DNA of 64,000 nucleotides from Varibaculum vaginae (lineage in GTDB: Bacteria; Actinomycetota; Actinomycetes; Actinomycetales; Actinomycetaceae): positions 1,059,774 to 1,123,773 of the forward strand of contig NZ_UWNY01000001.1 of the NCBI RefSeq assembly GCF_900604285.1, in the 5' to 3' direction. A program made the translations under genes and the position numbers. The notes below the pieces were generated by a model that was not told where the DNA came from, ran no database searches, and saw only the letters and a program-made list of their open reading frames with translations. Every line of letters begins with the position of its first letter. Position 1 is the first letter of the stretch. Of the stretch, positions 43,075 through 53,323 are shown in pieces.

Positions 43075-46000
43075 GTGAGTAACGATCTATTTGGAAATCT
43101 TGGCTTTGGCGGCGGTAAAGGCGGTGGCTTCCGCGGCTTTCCTGGCGGATTCGGAGCCGGTAGGGGCGGCGGAAATAGCCGTGGCGGCTCTACCGGAAGC
43201 GAGGGCGAGGGGCGTGTGCCCTTGCCGCAAATTAAGTTGAAGAAACCGGGGCCGCTGGCTATCGCTATTGGCGTAATCGTGGCGCTAGTGATTTTATTAC
43301 TGGTGGCTTCACGAGTATGGACGGAGATTCTCTGGTATCGCCAGACCGGCTATTTGCGGGTACTGCTTACTCAGTGGATTGCGGCGGGGGGCATGTTTGT
43401 TGCATCTTTCCTTCTCGCCTGGGTGATTGTGGCGTTAAACTTGCAGATTGCGTACCGTAATCGGCCGGAGATGGGTACTATCACAGCCTCTATTCGGTCG
43501 TATCGCACCACTCTTACCCGGCGTCGTCGGGGAATCCTTTGGGGGATTCCTGCCTTAATCGCTTTATTCCTGGCAACGGGAATGGCGGCTAGTTGGCGTC
43601 AGGTGCTGGTAGCGATTACCGGAGGCTCCTTCGGGAAAAAAGACCCTCAGTTTGGTTTCGATGTTTCTTTCTTTGTGTTCCGTCTGCCGCTAATCGATAT
43701 GGCGGTAACTTTCCTGCTTACTTTGTTGGGAATTTCTTTGGTGGCCTGCTTGATTGCATACTACCTACTGGGTTCGATGACAGTAACTCCCAAAGCGAAA
43801 GCTACTAAGCCCGCGCGTATTCATATGGGTATCTTGTTGGCGATTTCTTCGGTGATGGTAGGGGTTACCTATTTCGTTGACCGCTGGACCATGGTTTATG
43901 GGCAAAATTCGCCTACTGATGGAGCCATGTATACCGATGTGCACGCGATTATTCCGGCTCGCACGATTTTGGCGGTTATTGCTCTGATAGTGGCAGCACT
44001 ATTCGTATTTGCATCCTTTAGAGGTGGCTGGTATTTGCCGGCAGCGGGCATTGCGGTAACCGTGGTTTCTGCCCTGGTGATTGGGGCGGGCTACCCGTTT
44101 ATTATTCAACAGTTCCGGGTACGTCCTAATGAGCGAGAATTAGAAAGCCAATATATTGACCGGAACATTAAGGCTACTTTGGATGCGTTCGGAATGAAGG
44201 ATTTGGATCTGATTTCCTATGATCAGGTTACTAATGAAGCCAGTGCTAATCAGCTGCGTCAGGATGCAGATTCCACCCAACAGATTCGTTTATTAGATCC
44301 CGAGGTAATATCTCCCGCGGTGCGGCAGATGAAACAGTCACGTCCTTACTATTCATTCCCAGATCAGTTCGCGGTTGACCGCTATAACTTTCCAGATAAA
44401 GACGGGAAGATGGAAAAGCGGGACACCGTGATTGCGGTGCGCGATATTAACTTGAACGGTTTGGCTAATTCCCAACGTAACTGGGTAAATGACCATACGG
44501 TTTACACTCACGGTTTCGGGGTAGTGGCTGCCTACGGTAATCAGGTAACTTCCGAGGGTTTGCCTTCCTATTGGGAATCTTCCCTGTCAGCTAAGGAATA
44601 TGGAGAAATTGGCGATTACGAGAAACGGATCTACTTCTCGCAGGCCTCCCCACTGTATTCCATTGTGGGTGCCCCCAAGGGCTCGGATCCTAAAGAACTG
44701 GATTACCAGGATGCTAAGAATAACCAGCAGGTTTATACCACTTTCGATGGTAATGGTGGTCCCCAAGTTGGAAACTTCTTGAACAAGGTGCTCTATGCCT
44801 TGAAATTCCGCTCTACTGACCTGTTCTTCTCTGACCAGATCAACGCTAACTCCCAGATTCTCTATGACCGTGATCCAGCGCTGCGGGTAGCCAAAGTAGC
44901 TCCCTATCTAACCCTGGATTCGCGGGTTTATCCTGCGATTGTGGACATGGATGGCAAGAAGGGCGCCAAGAAACGGCTGGTGTGGATCGTGGATGCCTAT
45001 ACCACTACCGATTCCTATCCCTATTCCCAGCACATTAACCTCACGGATGCCACCGCAGATACCGCAACCGCTAAAACCGCCCAGTTCGCGGTGCAAAATA
45101 ATGTTAACTATATGCGCAACTCGGTTAAAGCCGTGGTGGATGCATATGACGGTTCGGTTCAGCTGTATCAGTGGGACAAACAGGACCCGATTTTACAAGC
45201 CTGGCAAAAAATTTACCCCGGTCAGATCAAACCACTTTCAGAGATTAGCGGGGATCTGATGAGTCACTTGCGCTACCCCGAGGACTACTTCAAAGCCCAG
45301 CGCTCGTTGCTAGCTAACTATCACGTCACCAACCCTTCCGAGTTCTATACTGGCGGTGACCAGTGGAAACTTTCTGAAGATCCCACAGCTACCTCGCGTG
45401 ATTTGGAGGGCTCAGGTAAGCTGCAGCCTCCCTATTACCTGACGATGAAGATGCCTACCGGTAAGAACACCGATCAGGGGAGTGCCGAGTTCTCCTTGAC
45501 TTCGGTGTTTATTCCTGGTGGCGAGGGCCGGCGCGCAGCTATGGCCGGCTTCCTGGCGGTGGATTCCGAAACTGGCAATGAGAAAGGTAAAGTCCGGAAA
45601 GGCTACGGCAAGATGAGGCTTTTAGCCTTGCCTTCGGACACCACTGTTCCCGGTCCTGGGCAGGTGCAAAACACCTTCAACTCGGATCCGGAGGTCAACC
45701 GGGAGCTAAACTTGCAAGACCAGCAAGGATCCCGAGTTATTCGCGGTAACCTGCTGACTTTGCCAGTAGGGGGCGGGCTACTCTACGTACAACCGGTTTA
45801 TGTACAATCTACCGGTACCACCCAGTATCCGCAGTTGAGAAGCGTATTGGTTGGCTTTGGTGACAAGGTCGGGTTCGCACCTACCCTTAAAGAAGCCTTG
45901 GATCAGGTCTTTGGGGGAGATTCCGGGGCGGTTACTGCCTCCAATGATGGCAATAAGAATGCCTCAGAGAGTAACGATAAGCATGCCAAGGGAGCAGAAA

Positions 46001-46185
46001 AGGCTCCTAATGCGCAAGAGAAACTAAACTCTGCACTGCAGGATGCTAAGAAAGCAATGGCGGATGCGAATGCCGCGATGAAGGCAGGGGACTGGACGAA
46101 GTACGGTGAAGCTCAAAAGTCCCTAGATGACGCGATTTCTCGGGCGGTTTCCGCCCAAGATGAGGGCGCCAAGACGGCGAAGTAA
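43075..46185 (+). CDS. UPF0182 family membrane protein
   Basis: About 1036 aa from the GTG at 43075 with GGAGG upstream; a GTG at 43027 is possible. A Gly-rich N-terminus is followed by seven membrane helices (about 60-335) and a large soluble domain with the UPF0182 sequences VRPNERELESQYIDRNIKATLDAFG and RLVWIVDAYTTTDSYPYSQ. The C-terminal ~80 residues are charged and Ala/Lys-rich, likely coiled. Function unknown despite wide actinobacterial conservation. Confidence 0.92.
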   Translation: MSNDLFGNLGFGGGKGGGFRGFPGGFGAGRGGGNSRGGSTGSEGEGRVPLPQIKLKKPGPLAIAIGVIVALVILLLVASRVWTEILWYRQTGYLRVLLTQWIAAGGMFVASFLLAWVIVALNLQIAYRNRPEMGTITASIRSYRTTLTRRRRGILWGIPALIALFLATGMAASWRQVLVAITGGSFGKKDPQFGFDVSFFVFRLPLIDMAVTFLLTLLGISLVACLIAYYLLGSMTVTPKAKATKPARIHMGILLAISSVMVGVTYFVDRWTMVYGQNSPTDGAMYTDVHAIIPARTILAVIALIVAALFVFASFRGGWYLPAAGIAVTVVSALVIGAGYPFIIQQFRVRPNERELESQYIDRNIKATLDAFGMKDLDLISYDQVTNEASANQLRQDADSTQQIRLLDPEVISPAVRQMKQSRPYYSFPDQFAVDRYNFPDKDGKMEKRDTVIAVRDINLNGLANSQRNWVNDHTVYTHGFGVVAAYGNQVTSEGLPSYWESSLSAKEYGEIGDYEKRIYFSQASPLYSIVGAPKGSDPKELDYQDAKNNQQVYTTFDGNGGPQVGNFLNKVLYALKFRSTDLFFSDQINANSQILYDRDPALRVAKVAPYLTLDSRVYPAIVDMDGKKGAKKRLVWIVDAYTTTDSYPYSQHINLTDATADTATAKTAQFAVQNNVNYMRNSVKAVVDAYDGSVQLYQWDKQDPILQAWQKIYPGQIKPLSEISGDLMSHLRYPEDYFKAQRSLLANYHVTNPSEFYTGGDQWKLSEDPTATSRDLEGSGKLQPPYYLTMKMPTGKNTDQGSAEFSLTSVFIPGGEGRRAAMAGFLAVDSETGNEKGKVRKGYGKMRLLALPSDTTVPGPGQVQNTFNSDPEVNRELNLQDQQGSRVIRGNLLTLPVGGGLLYVQPVYVQSTGTTQYPQLRSVLVGFGDKVGFAPTLKEALDQVFGGDSGAVTASNDGNKNASESNDKHAKGAEKAPNAQEKLNSALQDAKKAMADANAAMKAGDWTKYGEAQKSLDDAISRAVSAQDEGAKTAK

Positions 46186-46209
46186 CCGTTAGCAGTGTAA
46201 ACGCCATAG

Positions 46210-46255
46210 CTTAGGGGCTAGGACGCCAGGTAAAACTGGCAGCCTAGCCTCTAAG
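46210..46255. terminator. terminator between UPF0182 and ilvA
   Basis: Two-part hairpin: outer stem CTTAGGGGCTAGG / CCTAGCCTCTAAG (one wobble) and inner GCCAG / CTGGC. It lies between the convergent stops. Confidence 0.65.
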
Positions 46256-46320
46256 TATTGGGTTTCGGTAGCTGCGGAGCTACTCCTCGCTAGCGGTTAT
46301 CTATCGCAAGCTGGCTGTAA

Positions 46321-47568
46321 CTACACCAAAATCTTGAATATCTGCGAGGAAGGATCTATCTCTTGCACCTGCAGGGGAGAGGCCGCCATCCGACGCCGCA
46401 GCCCCTTAATGTCGGTGGGATCTGGGAGTTCAATCCCCACCAAAGCCGGTCCGGTGTCCCGGTTATTCTTCTTGGTGTACTGGAAGTAAATAATGTCTTC
46501 ACCTTCGCTAAGCACATCATTTAGGAATGAACGCAAAGCCCCTGGCTCCTGGTTGAAAGTCACCAAAAAATAGTGACGCAAACCTTCGTAACGTCCGGAT
46601 CGCTCGGTTACTTCCGCGTAGCGCGACAGATCATTATTTCCACCCGAAACCAGGCAGACCACGGAGCCATTGGGGATTTGCGGCAAGAAGTTACGTGCCG
46701 CCGCCGAAGCTAAGGCTCCGGCAGGCTCGGCAATTACTCCCTCGGAATGGTAGAGGTCGAGCATCTCGGTACAAACCGCGCCCTCGGGAACTACCACAAT
46801 GTCATCGACCAGGTCCCGCACAATCTGATAGGTCAAATCCCCAGCTCTGCCGACAGCAGTACCATCTACGAAGGAATCTACCCGATCCAGGGAAACCGGA
46901 TTCCCGGCCTCCAATGCTGCTTTCATTGAGGCTGCGCCGGCAGATTCCACCCCCACGATCCGGATTCCGGGGCGATGAGCTTTGAGCCAAGTGGCCATGC
47001 CAGCGATCAATCCGCCGCCACCCACCGGAATCAAAATCATATCGGTATCTTCTGGCAGCTGGGAATCTAAATCCACTGCGATACTGCCTTGACCAGCAAT
47101 TGTGTAGGGGTCATCATAGGGGTGTACATAGACTTTTCCCCCATCTTTAGCCGCCTCCCCGGCCACCCGATTGGCTTCATCAAAGTCCCCAGCTACGATC
47201 ACCGGCTCTACCCATTCACCGCCGATAGTGGCGATGCGTTTGCGTTTTTGCCGCGGAGTGGAGGCTGGTAAGAAAATCGTGCCCTTTATTCCTAGGTGTG
47301 CACAGGCATAGGCGACTCCCTGGGCGTGGTTACCCGCCGAAGCACATACCACCCCGGCCGCGCGCTCGTCCTCATCCATAGCTGCCATGCGCACATAGGC
47401 GCCCCGTACTTTAAAGGAGCGGCAAATCTGTAGATCTTCACGTTTTAAATAAACCGGACGTCCAACTTCCTGGCTTAAACGCTCACTTTTTTGTAGCGGA
47501 GTTTTCGTAGCTACCTTGGCTAGTACCCCGGCAGCTACCTCTATATCTTTTGCGGTAACTGTGGTCAT
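46321..47568 (-). CDS. ilvA: Threonine ammonia-lyase (biosynthetic)
   Basis: 415 aa, PLP fold type II. The PLP lysine lies in RSFKVRGAYVR, the Gly-rich phosphate loop in VGGGGLIAGMA, and CASAGNHAQGVAYAC is the substrate loop. The C-terminal ~80 residues are a single ACT-like regulatory domain, so it is the short form with weaker isoleucine control. It makes 2-oxobutanoate for isoleucine. No attenuator is visible upstream. Confidence 0.93.
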   Translation of the reverse strand: MTTVTAKDIEVAAGVLAKVATKTPLQKSERLSQEVGRPVYLKREDLQICRSFKVRGAYVRMAAMDEDERAAGVVCASAGNHAQGVAYACAHLGIKGTIFLPASTPRQKRKRIATIGGEWVEPVIVAGDFDEANRVAGEAAKDGGKVYVHPYDDPYTIAGQGSIAVDLDSQLPEDTDMILIPVGGGGLIAGMATWLKAHRPGIRIVGVESAGAASMKAALEAGNPVSLDRVDSFVDGTAVGRAGDLTYQIVRDLVDDIVVVPEGAVCTEMLDLYHSEGVIAEPAGALASAAARNFLPQIPNGSVVCLVSGGNNDLSRYAEVTERSGRYEGLRHYFLVTFNQEPGALRSFLNDVLSEGEDIIYFQYTKKNNRDTGPALVGIELPDPTDIKGLRRRMAASPLQVQEIDPSSQIFKILV

Positions 47569-47673
47569 TGCTCCTCCTAAAATCGATAGTTAATAACCTA
47601 TCGGGATTTTTCTGACGGGTGCGTCGCCCTTTCGGTATCTGGTATCTAAAGCTTGATGGATTAGGCTAAAGGT

Positions 47674-48300
47674 ATGACGAATAACCTGAAAGATCCGTTA
47701 GTGTGGATCGATTGCGAAATGACTGGCCTGGATTTAGAGCAGGATTGCCTGGTAGAGGTGTCAGTGATTATCACCGATGGGCAAACCAATATCGTAGACG
47801 AGGGGATCGATCTGCTGATTAAACCTAAAGCGGGCGCCCTAGAACACATGGGGGATTTTGTGCGGCAGATGCACACCAAGTCCGGTTTGCTGAAAGAACT
47901 GGAATCTCCGGAGGCACTCGATTTGGCAGAGGCCGAAAAACAGGTTTTGGAATATATCAAACGGTTTGTGCCAGGGCAGGGACAGGCGCTTTTAGCCGGT
48001 AACTCGGTAGGTACTGATAAGCAGTTCCTGGAAAAGGAAATGCCACAGGTAATCTCACATTTACATTACCGTATAGTGGATGTTTCTTCTGTGAAAGAAC
48101 TGGCAAAACGTTGGTATCCACGCGCCTTCTACCATGCGCCCGAAAAGCATGGGGGACACCGCGCCCTCGCCGATATTCGCGAATCCATCCAAGAGTTGCG
48201 TTATTACCGCAAGGTGCTCTGGCCGGCCGGGGAAGGACCTTCTAGCGAGGAATGTGAGGCAGCCGCAAAAGAGATTCTGGCGCAAGGACTGGGTGCCTAG
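47674..48300 (+). CDS. orn: Oligoribonuclease
   Basis: 208 aa DEDDh exonuclease. WIDCEMTGLD holds the first two acidic residues, LLAGNSVGTDKQFLEKEMP the third, and HRALADIRESIQELRYYR the His and last Asp. It degrades two- to five-nucleotide RNA and pGpG to mononucleotides. ATG start. Confidence 0.95.
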   Translation: MTNNLKDPLVWIDCEMTGLDLEQDCLVEVSVIITDGQTNIVDEGIDLLIKPKAGALEHMGDFVRQMHTKSGLLKELESPEALDLAEAEKQVLEYIKRFVPGQGQALLAGNSVGTDKQFLEKEMPQVISHLHYRIVDVSSVKELAKRWYPRAFYHAPEKHGGHRALADIRESIQELRYYRKVLWPAGEGPSSEECEAAAKEILAQGLGA

Positions 48301-48379
48301 CCGAATTCGGGGCTAAGTATCTTAAATACTGGACACTTGTAAGCTTTAAAAATCCAGGATTTAACTGCCACAAATTTTG

Positions 48380-48400
48380 CAGGTAAACCATGTTTACCTG
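48380..48400 (-). terminator. hairpin downstream of tRNA-Arg
   Basis: Perfect CAGGTAAAC - CAT - GTTTACCTG stem just after the tRNA gene, followed on the minus strand by CAAAATTTG. Probable tRNA terminator. Confidence 0.6.
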
Positions 48401-48405
48401 TATCT

Positions 48406-48481
48406 TGGCGCCCCCGACAGGAATCGAACCTGCAACCTCGGGATTAGAAGGCCCTTGCTCTATCCTTTGAGCTACGGGGGC
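48406..48481 (-). tRNA. tRNA-Arg (anticodon UCU)
   Basis: 76 bases on the minus strand. Acceptor GCCCCCG/CGGGGGC, D-arm TAGCTC...GAGC, anticodon loop CTTCTAA (UCU), T-arm CAGGTTCGATTCCTG and encoded CCA. The anticodon stem is weak: position 31-39 is C-T and 27-43 is A-G, leaving three standard pairs. The function as an AGA/AGG decoder is inferred from the anticodon. Confidence 0.93.
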
Positions 48482-48637
48482 TGGTTGTCCCTCAAGTTTA
48501 TCGAGAAATCCCCCGGGTGCTAATTCCTTGTCCCCAGGGGCAGATAATCCTCCTTTTCCCTGGTGGCATGGATTTATTTTTAGAAAATCCTGCTATTGCT
48601 TTGCAACATGGTGAGGTAAGCAACACTAGGAGGAATC

Positions 48638-49309
48638 ATGAGCAAAGCAAATATCGAGGTTACCTTTACCGGCTGGGTAGCAACTGCCCCTACTTTTCAC
48701 CGTCCCGACCCGACTAAACCCGAAAAGGCGCTCAGTACCTTCCGGGTTATGCATACCCCTTTTTCCCGCGATAATCAGGGTAATTGGCAAAAAGGTGAGT
48801 CGCTCGCGGTTCGGGTAAAAGTTTGGGGGTGGGGTGCGCACTATGTGTCCCGCTCGATTCGGGTGGGGGATCCGATTATCGCTTGTGGACGTTTGATCCG
48901 CTCTAAATGGCAGGATAAAGAGCAGGTTACTCACTATGGGTTAGAGCTAACGACCTCTTCTCTGGGGCATGACCTGACTATGGGGGAGTCTAACTTTGTG
49001 CGGATGGTAGGTGCGCTGCCTAAAAGGGGAAATTACACTTCCCCGGGAAATGAAAGTACCACTTCACTAACTGATCCCGAAGGTGAGTTTGAGACCTCTC
49101 CGACAACAGAGTCTGCGCAGGCCTCACCGGTGGGGGTAGAGGGTAAAGTGGTAACTGATCCTTCCACCGGCGAAATCATTCCTGCCGAGGCAAAAAGCGT
49201 CCTGGGGAATAACGTATCTACCTCCTCGGAAGAAAATGCTACAGAGCCTATCCTCGACCCGGAAGGGGAATATATTTTAGAGACCACTTTTAGCGGAGAA
49301 GCCCTCTAG
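48638..49309 (+). CDS. ssb: Single-stranded DNA-binding protein, second copy type
   Basis: 223 aa. The OB-fold occupies residues 1-115 (NIEVTFTGWVATAPTF, FRVMHTPFSRD, VRVKVWGWGAHYVSRSIRVGDPIIACGRL). The remainder is acidic and disordered and lacks the DDDIPF tip of the main replicative SSB, so it is probably a paralogue used in recombination or competence. AGGAGG precedes the ATG. Confidence 0.88.
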   Translation: MSKANIEVTFTGWVATAPTFHRPDPTKPEKALSTFRVMHTPFSRDNQGNWQKGESLAVRVKVWGWGAHYVSRSIRVGDPIIACGRLIRSKWQDKEQVTHYGLELTTSSLGHDLTMGESNFVRMVGALPKRGNYTSPGNESTTSLTDPEGEFETSPTTESAQASPVGVEGKVVTDPSTGEIIPAEAKSVLGNNVSTSSEENATEPILDPEGEYILETTFSGEAL

Positions 49310-49389
49310 TCGCGCGGGGGTTCGCTTTGCGTTTTTAACTCCACTATTCTGGGTATTAGAACAATACCGTCTGGCAGAAAGTGGCAGCA

Positions 49390-51072
49390 GTGGCAGAATT
49401 CATTTACCAAATGATCCACACCCGCAAGTCTCTAGGTGACAAGGTCATTTTGGATGATGTAACTATGGCTTTTCTCCCGGGAGCCAAAATCGGCATGGTC
49501 GGCCCTAATGGTGCCGGTAAGTCCTCGATCCTCAAAATTATGGCCGGTCTTGATGAGCCCTCCAACGGGGAGGCGCGGCTTTCGCCCGGCTATACCGTAG
49601 GAATCTTGATGCAAGAGCCGGAATTAGACGATAACCTCACGGTCAAGGAGAACGTAGAGCAAGGGGTCGGTCCGTTAAAGGCAAAACTTGACCGCTTCAA
49701 CGAGATCTCCGCGCAAATGGCGGATCCGGATGCGGACTTTGATGCTCTAATGGAGGAAATGGGGACTCTGCAGGCAGAGATTGACGCTGCCGATGGCTGG
49801 GACGTTGATTCGCAACTAGAACAGGCGATGGACGCCTTGCGCTGCCCGCCCCCGGAAACTCCGGTGTCGGTGCTTTCTGGTGGGGAGCGTCGTCGCGTCG
49901 CCCTCTGCCAGCTGCTGCTAAAAGCCCCTGACCTGTTGCTACTGGATGAGCCTACTAACCATTTGGATGCGGAATCTATCCTCTGGTTGGAAAAGCATCT
50001 ACATACCTATAAGGGAGCGGTTATCGCCATTACCCACGACCGTTATTTCTTGGATCATGTGGCGGAATGGATTGCGGAAGTCGATCGTGGGCGTTTGTAC
50101 CCTTACGAGGGCAACTATTCAACGTATCTGGAAAAGAAACGGGAACGCCTGGAAATCCAGGGACGCAAGGACGCAAAACTAGCCAAGCGCTTGAAAGAAG
50201 AACTGCAATGGGTGCGTTCGTCAGCAAAGGGACGGCAAGCTAAATCTAAGGCTCGTTTGCAGCGCTACGAAGAAATGCAGGCAGAGGCAAAACGCGCCAA
50301 GAAATTGGACTTTGAAGAAATCCAGATTCCGCCCGGGCCCCGTCTGGGAACTGTGGTGTTGCGTGCCGAGAACCTTTGTAAAGGGTTTGGTGATCGTGAA
50401 CTGATCAAGGATCTTTCCTTCAATCTACCTCCGAACGGAATCGTGGGGATTATTGGCCCCAACGGGGTCGGGAAAACCACTTTGTTCAAGACGATCGTGG
50501 GGCTAGAGGAACTAGATTCGGGCACTCTCGATATTGGGGAGACCGTAAAAGTCAGCTATGTAGATCAAAACCGGGCTGGCATTGATCCCCATAAGACCCT
50601 TTGGGAAGTGGTATCCGACGGTCTGGACTTCTTGGACGTGGGGGGAGTAACGATTCCTTCGCGTGCCTATGTGGCTTCCTTTGGTTTTAAAGGTCCGGAT
50701 CAGCAAAAACCGGCCGGAGTGCTCTCTGGTGGGGAGCGCAACCGTTTGAACCTGGCGCTGACCTTAAAGCAGGGCGGAAACTTATTACTGCTGGACGAGC
50801 CCACGAACGACCTCGACGTAGAAACCTTGGCCAGCCTGGAAAATGCGCTCCTAGAATTCCCAGGTTGCGCCGTGGTAATTACCCACGATCGCTGGTTCCT
50901 TGACCGGGTTGCCACCCATATTCTGGCCTGGGAGGGAACTGAAGAAAATCCGGCGAACTGGTATTGGTTCGAGGGTAACTTCGAATCCTACGAAAAGAAT
51001 AAAGTTGATCGCTTGGGTGCGGAGGCTGCGCGTCCGCACCGGGTAACTCACCGCCGTTTACGCCGCTCTTAG
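49390..51072 (+). CDS. ettA: Energy-dependent translational throttle protein EttA
   Basis: About 560 aa, ABC-F type with two ATPase domains. Walker A GPNGAGKSS and GPNGVGKTT; signatures LSGGERRRVALC and LSGGERNRLNLA; Walker B LLLLDEPTNHLD and LLLLDEPTNDLD. The region between the domains holds the arm and the YLEKKRERLEIQGRKDAKLAKRL linker. It binds the ribosomal E site and regulates the first elongation steps. Start GTG at 49390 (49381 possible). Confidence 0.94.
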   Translation: MAEFIYQMIHTRKSLGDKVILDDVTMAFLPGAKIGMVGPNGAGKSSILKIMAGLDEPSNGEARLSPGYTVGILMQEPELDDNLTVKENVEQGVGPLKAKLDRFNEISAQMADPDADFDALMEEMGTLQAEIDAADGWDVDSQLEQAMDALRCPPPETPVSVLSGGERRRVALCQLLLKAPDLLLLDEPTNHLDAESILWLEKHLHTYKGAVIAITHDRYFLDHVAEWIAEVDRGRLYPYEGNYSTYLEKKRERLEIQGRKDAKLAKRLKEELQWVRSSAKGRQAKSKARLQRYEEMQAEAKRAKKLDFEEIQIPPGPRLGTVVLRAENLCKGFGDRELIKDLSFNLPPNGIVGIIGPNGVGKTTLFKTIVGLEELDSGTLDIGETVKVSYVDQNRAGIDPHKTLWEVVSDGLDFLDVGGVTIPSRAYVASFGFKGPDQQKPAGVLSGGERNRLNLALTLKQGGNLLLLDEPTNDLDVETLASLENALLEFPGCAVVITHDRWFLDRVATHILAWEGTEENPANWYWFEGNFESYEKNKVDRLGAEAARPHRVTHRRLRRS

Positions 51073-51119
51073 CGGATGCAAAACCGTCGATAAAAGGCCT
51101 ACAAGAACAGGGGTAGCAA

Positions 51120-53297
51120 ATGAGCGAGAGCCAAGATCAGTTGCAAGAACTGGCAAGCGCCTATGGGGTTGCCATTGACTACTGGGATTATTCCGGGGTG
51201 CACCGTATAGTTTCCGATGAAACTTTGCGTGCAGTCCTCAGAGCTATGGATATCGACGCCGATACGCCAGCGCAGGTAGCAGCCTCGCTAAAAATGGTTG
51301 AGGAGCGTCCCTGGCGGCGGGTGCTGCCCGAATGTGTCGTTACCCGCAATGATGATAATTATTGGGTGCGGGTACACGTACCGCACGGTAAATCCGTAAG
51401 CGTGACTATGCATTTTGAGGAGGGCGGCTCCTGGGATTTGCCCCAACTAGATGTGTTGGTGGCTCCCCGCGAAATTAACGGGGTACTAACCGGGGAGGCA
51501 ACTTTCAATATTCCCCCGGGGCAACCTTTGGGCTGGCACCGATTGACTGCCCAGGTCGAGGGGGATGAACGCCCCTATACCTGCCCGGTAGCGGTTACTC
51601 CGGCTCGGTTGGGGATGCCTAATTTGCGTGATGGGCGTGCCTGGGGGGCAATGAGCCAGTTCTATGCGAACCCTTCGCGGGAGTCCTGGGGGATTGGGGA
51701 TGCGGCAGATTTGGCTACTATCTGTAAGTGGACGGCCTCCAAGGGGGCAGATTTTTTACTGATCAACCCGGTGCATGCGTCGCAGGTATCTTTCCCCTTG
51801 GAAAACTCTCCTTACTTACCCTGTTCGCGTCGTTTTTGGAATCCGATCTATATTCGTCCCGAAGCGATTTTAGAGTACAAGAGACTTTCAGATAGGAAAC
51901 GTAGAAAAATTGCGGAACTACGGGGTAAAGCGCAGTCATCGCTCAGGGAAGCAGTTTCGGCTGATCATCCGGGAGTTTCCGGGGCTGGTGCCCAATTTTT
52001 TAGTGGTGATTTAATTAAACGCGACCCCGTGTGGAAGCATAAACTGCGCGCTTTAGAAATCATTTATCAGGTTCCCCGCTCGCAGGAACGTGAAGCCGAC
52101 TACCAGCAGTTTCTGGAAGAACAGGGATCGGCTTTGGAACAGTTTGCCACCTGGTGCGCTTTAACCGAAAAATACGGTTTAGAGCTGCCTGAAAAATGGC
52201 AAACCCCAGATAGCCCTCAGTTTGAAAAATCCGGCGGCAAACTGCGGCAGCGGCGCGATTTCTTTAAATGGTTGCAATGGCTCTGCTACCGGCAGCTGCG
52301 GCAGGCACAACAGGTAGCCCTGGATGCGGGCATGAAGATTGGGGTCATGCACGACTTGGCGGTGGGGGTACACCAATTGGGAGCTGACCACTGGAGCAAC
52401 CCGGAAGTTTATGCACACGGGATTTCGGTGGGTGCCCCTGCAGATATGTATAACCAGTTGGGGCAGAATTGGACGCAGCCACCCTGGCGTCCGGATCGCC
52501 TGGAACAGCAGGCCTATGAGCCCCTGCGGCGTACGGTAGCAGCGGCCGCTAAAATGGGGGGCGCGCTGCGCATCGACCATATTATGGGGCTGTTGCGTCT
52601 GTGGTGGATTCCCGAAGGAATGCTGCCGAAAGATGGCACCTATGTGCGCTACAACCACCAAGCGATGGTGGGGGTGCTGCTGCTAGAGGCATACCGGAAC
52701 AACCTGGTGGTAGTGGGCGAAGATTTAGGTACCGTGGAGCCTTGGGTGCGCGACTACCTACGTTATCGGGGGATTCTGGGTACCGGGGTGCTGTTCTTTG
52801 AATTCGATGCGCCTGACCATTTAGTGCCGCCCGCAGATTATCGAAGCGAACAACTGGCAGCGGTTAATACCCATGATATGCCGCCAGTGGCTGGCTATCT
52901 TACCGGCGAGGACCTGCGGATACGCGAATCGTTGGATCTTTTGGATTCTACTCCTGAGGAAGCGGAGGGTAATCAGGAACGGGTTTTTGGGGCAGTGCGT
53001 CGCGCGCTGATTGAACATGCGGGTCTAGCTGAGGATGAACGCGATATGGGCGAGATTATCCGCGCTCTGTATCGTTATGTAGCTGCTACCCCGGCCCAGC
53101 TGGTGGTGTTGACCCTGGCAGATGCGGTACAAGAACAGCTCACCGAAAATCAGCCGGGTACCGAGTTTGAATACCCGAATTGGTGTGTTCCTTTGCGTGA
53201 TCAAGAGGGAAACACCCGCTTCTTAGAGGATGTTACCGCTGACCAGTTCGCTAATCAGCTTTTGGAGATGCTAGAGGAAGCAGTTCACCCCGCCTAG
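51120..53297 (+). CDS. malQ: 4-alpha-glucanotransferase
   Basis: 725 aa GH77. Catalytic Asp in ALRIDHIMGLLRLWWIP, Glu in VVVGEDLGTVEPW, third Asp in VNTHDMPPVAGY. It disproportionates maltooligosaccharides, feeding both glycogen turnover and the trehalose route seen at 2-9 kb. An N-terminal ~160-residue extension with a beta-sandwich look precedes the barrel, as in actinobacterial MalQ. Confidence 0.94.
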   Translation: MSESQDQLQELASAYGVAIDYWDYSGVHRIVSDETLRAVLRAMDIDADTPAQVAASLKMVEERPWRRVLPECVVTRNDDNYWVRVHVPHGKSVSVTMHFEEGGSWDLPQLDVLVAPREINGVLTGEATFNIPPGQPLGWHRLTAQVEGDERPYTCPVAVTPARLGMPNLRDGRAWGAMSQFYANPSRESWGIGDAADLATICKWTASKGADFLLINPVHASQVSFPLENSPYLPCSRRFWNPIYIRPEAILEYKRLSDRKRRKIAELRGKAQSSLREAVSADHPGVSGAGAQFFSGDLIKRDPVWKHKLRALEIIYQVPRSQEREADYQQFLEEQGSALEQFATWCALTEKYGLELPEKWQTPDSPQFEKSGGKLRQRRDFFKWLQWLCYRQLRQAQQVALDAGMKIGVMHDLAVGVHQLGADHWSNPEVYAHGISVGAPADMYNQLGQNWTQPPWRPDRLEQQAYEPLRRTVAAAAKMGGALRIDHIMGLLRLWWIPEGMLPKDGTYVRYNHQAMVGVLLLEAYRNNLVVVGEDLGTVEPWVRDYLRYRGILGTGVLFFEFDAPDHLVPPADYRSEQLAAVNTHDMPPVAGYLTGEDLRIRESLDLLDSTPEEAEGNQERVFGAVRRALIEHAGLAEDERDMGEIIRALYRYVAATPAQLVVLTLADAVQEQLTENQPGTEFEYPNWCVPLRDQEGNTRFLEDVTADQFANQLLEMLEEAVHPA

Positions 53298-53323
53298 GGT
53301 ATTCCGGCTATGTGCTCCGGCAG

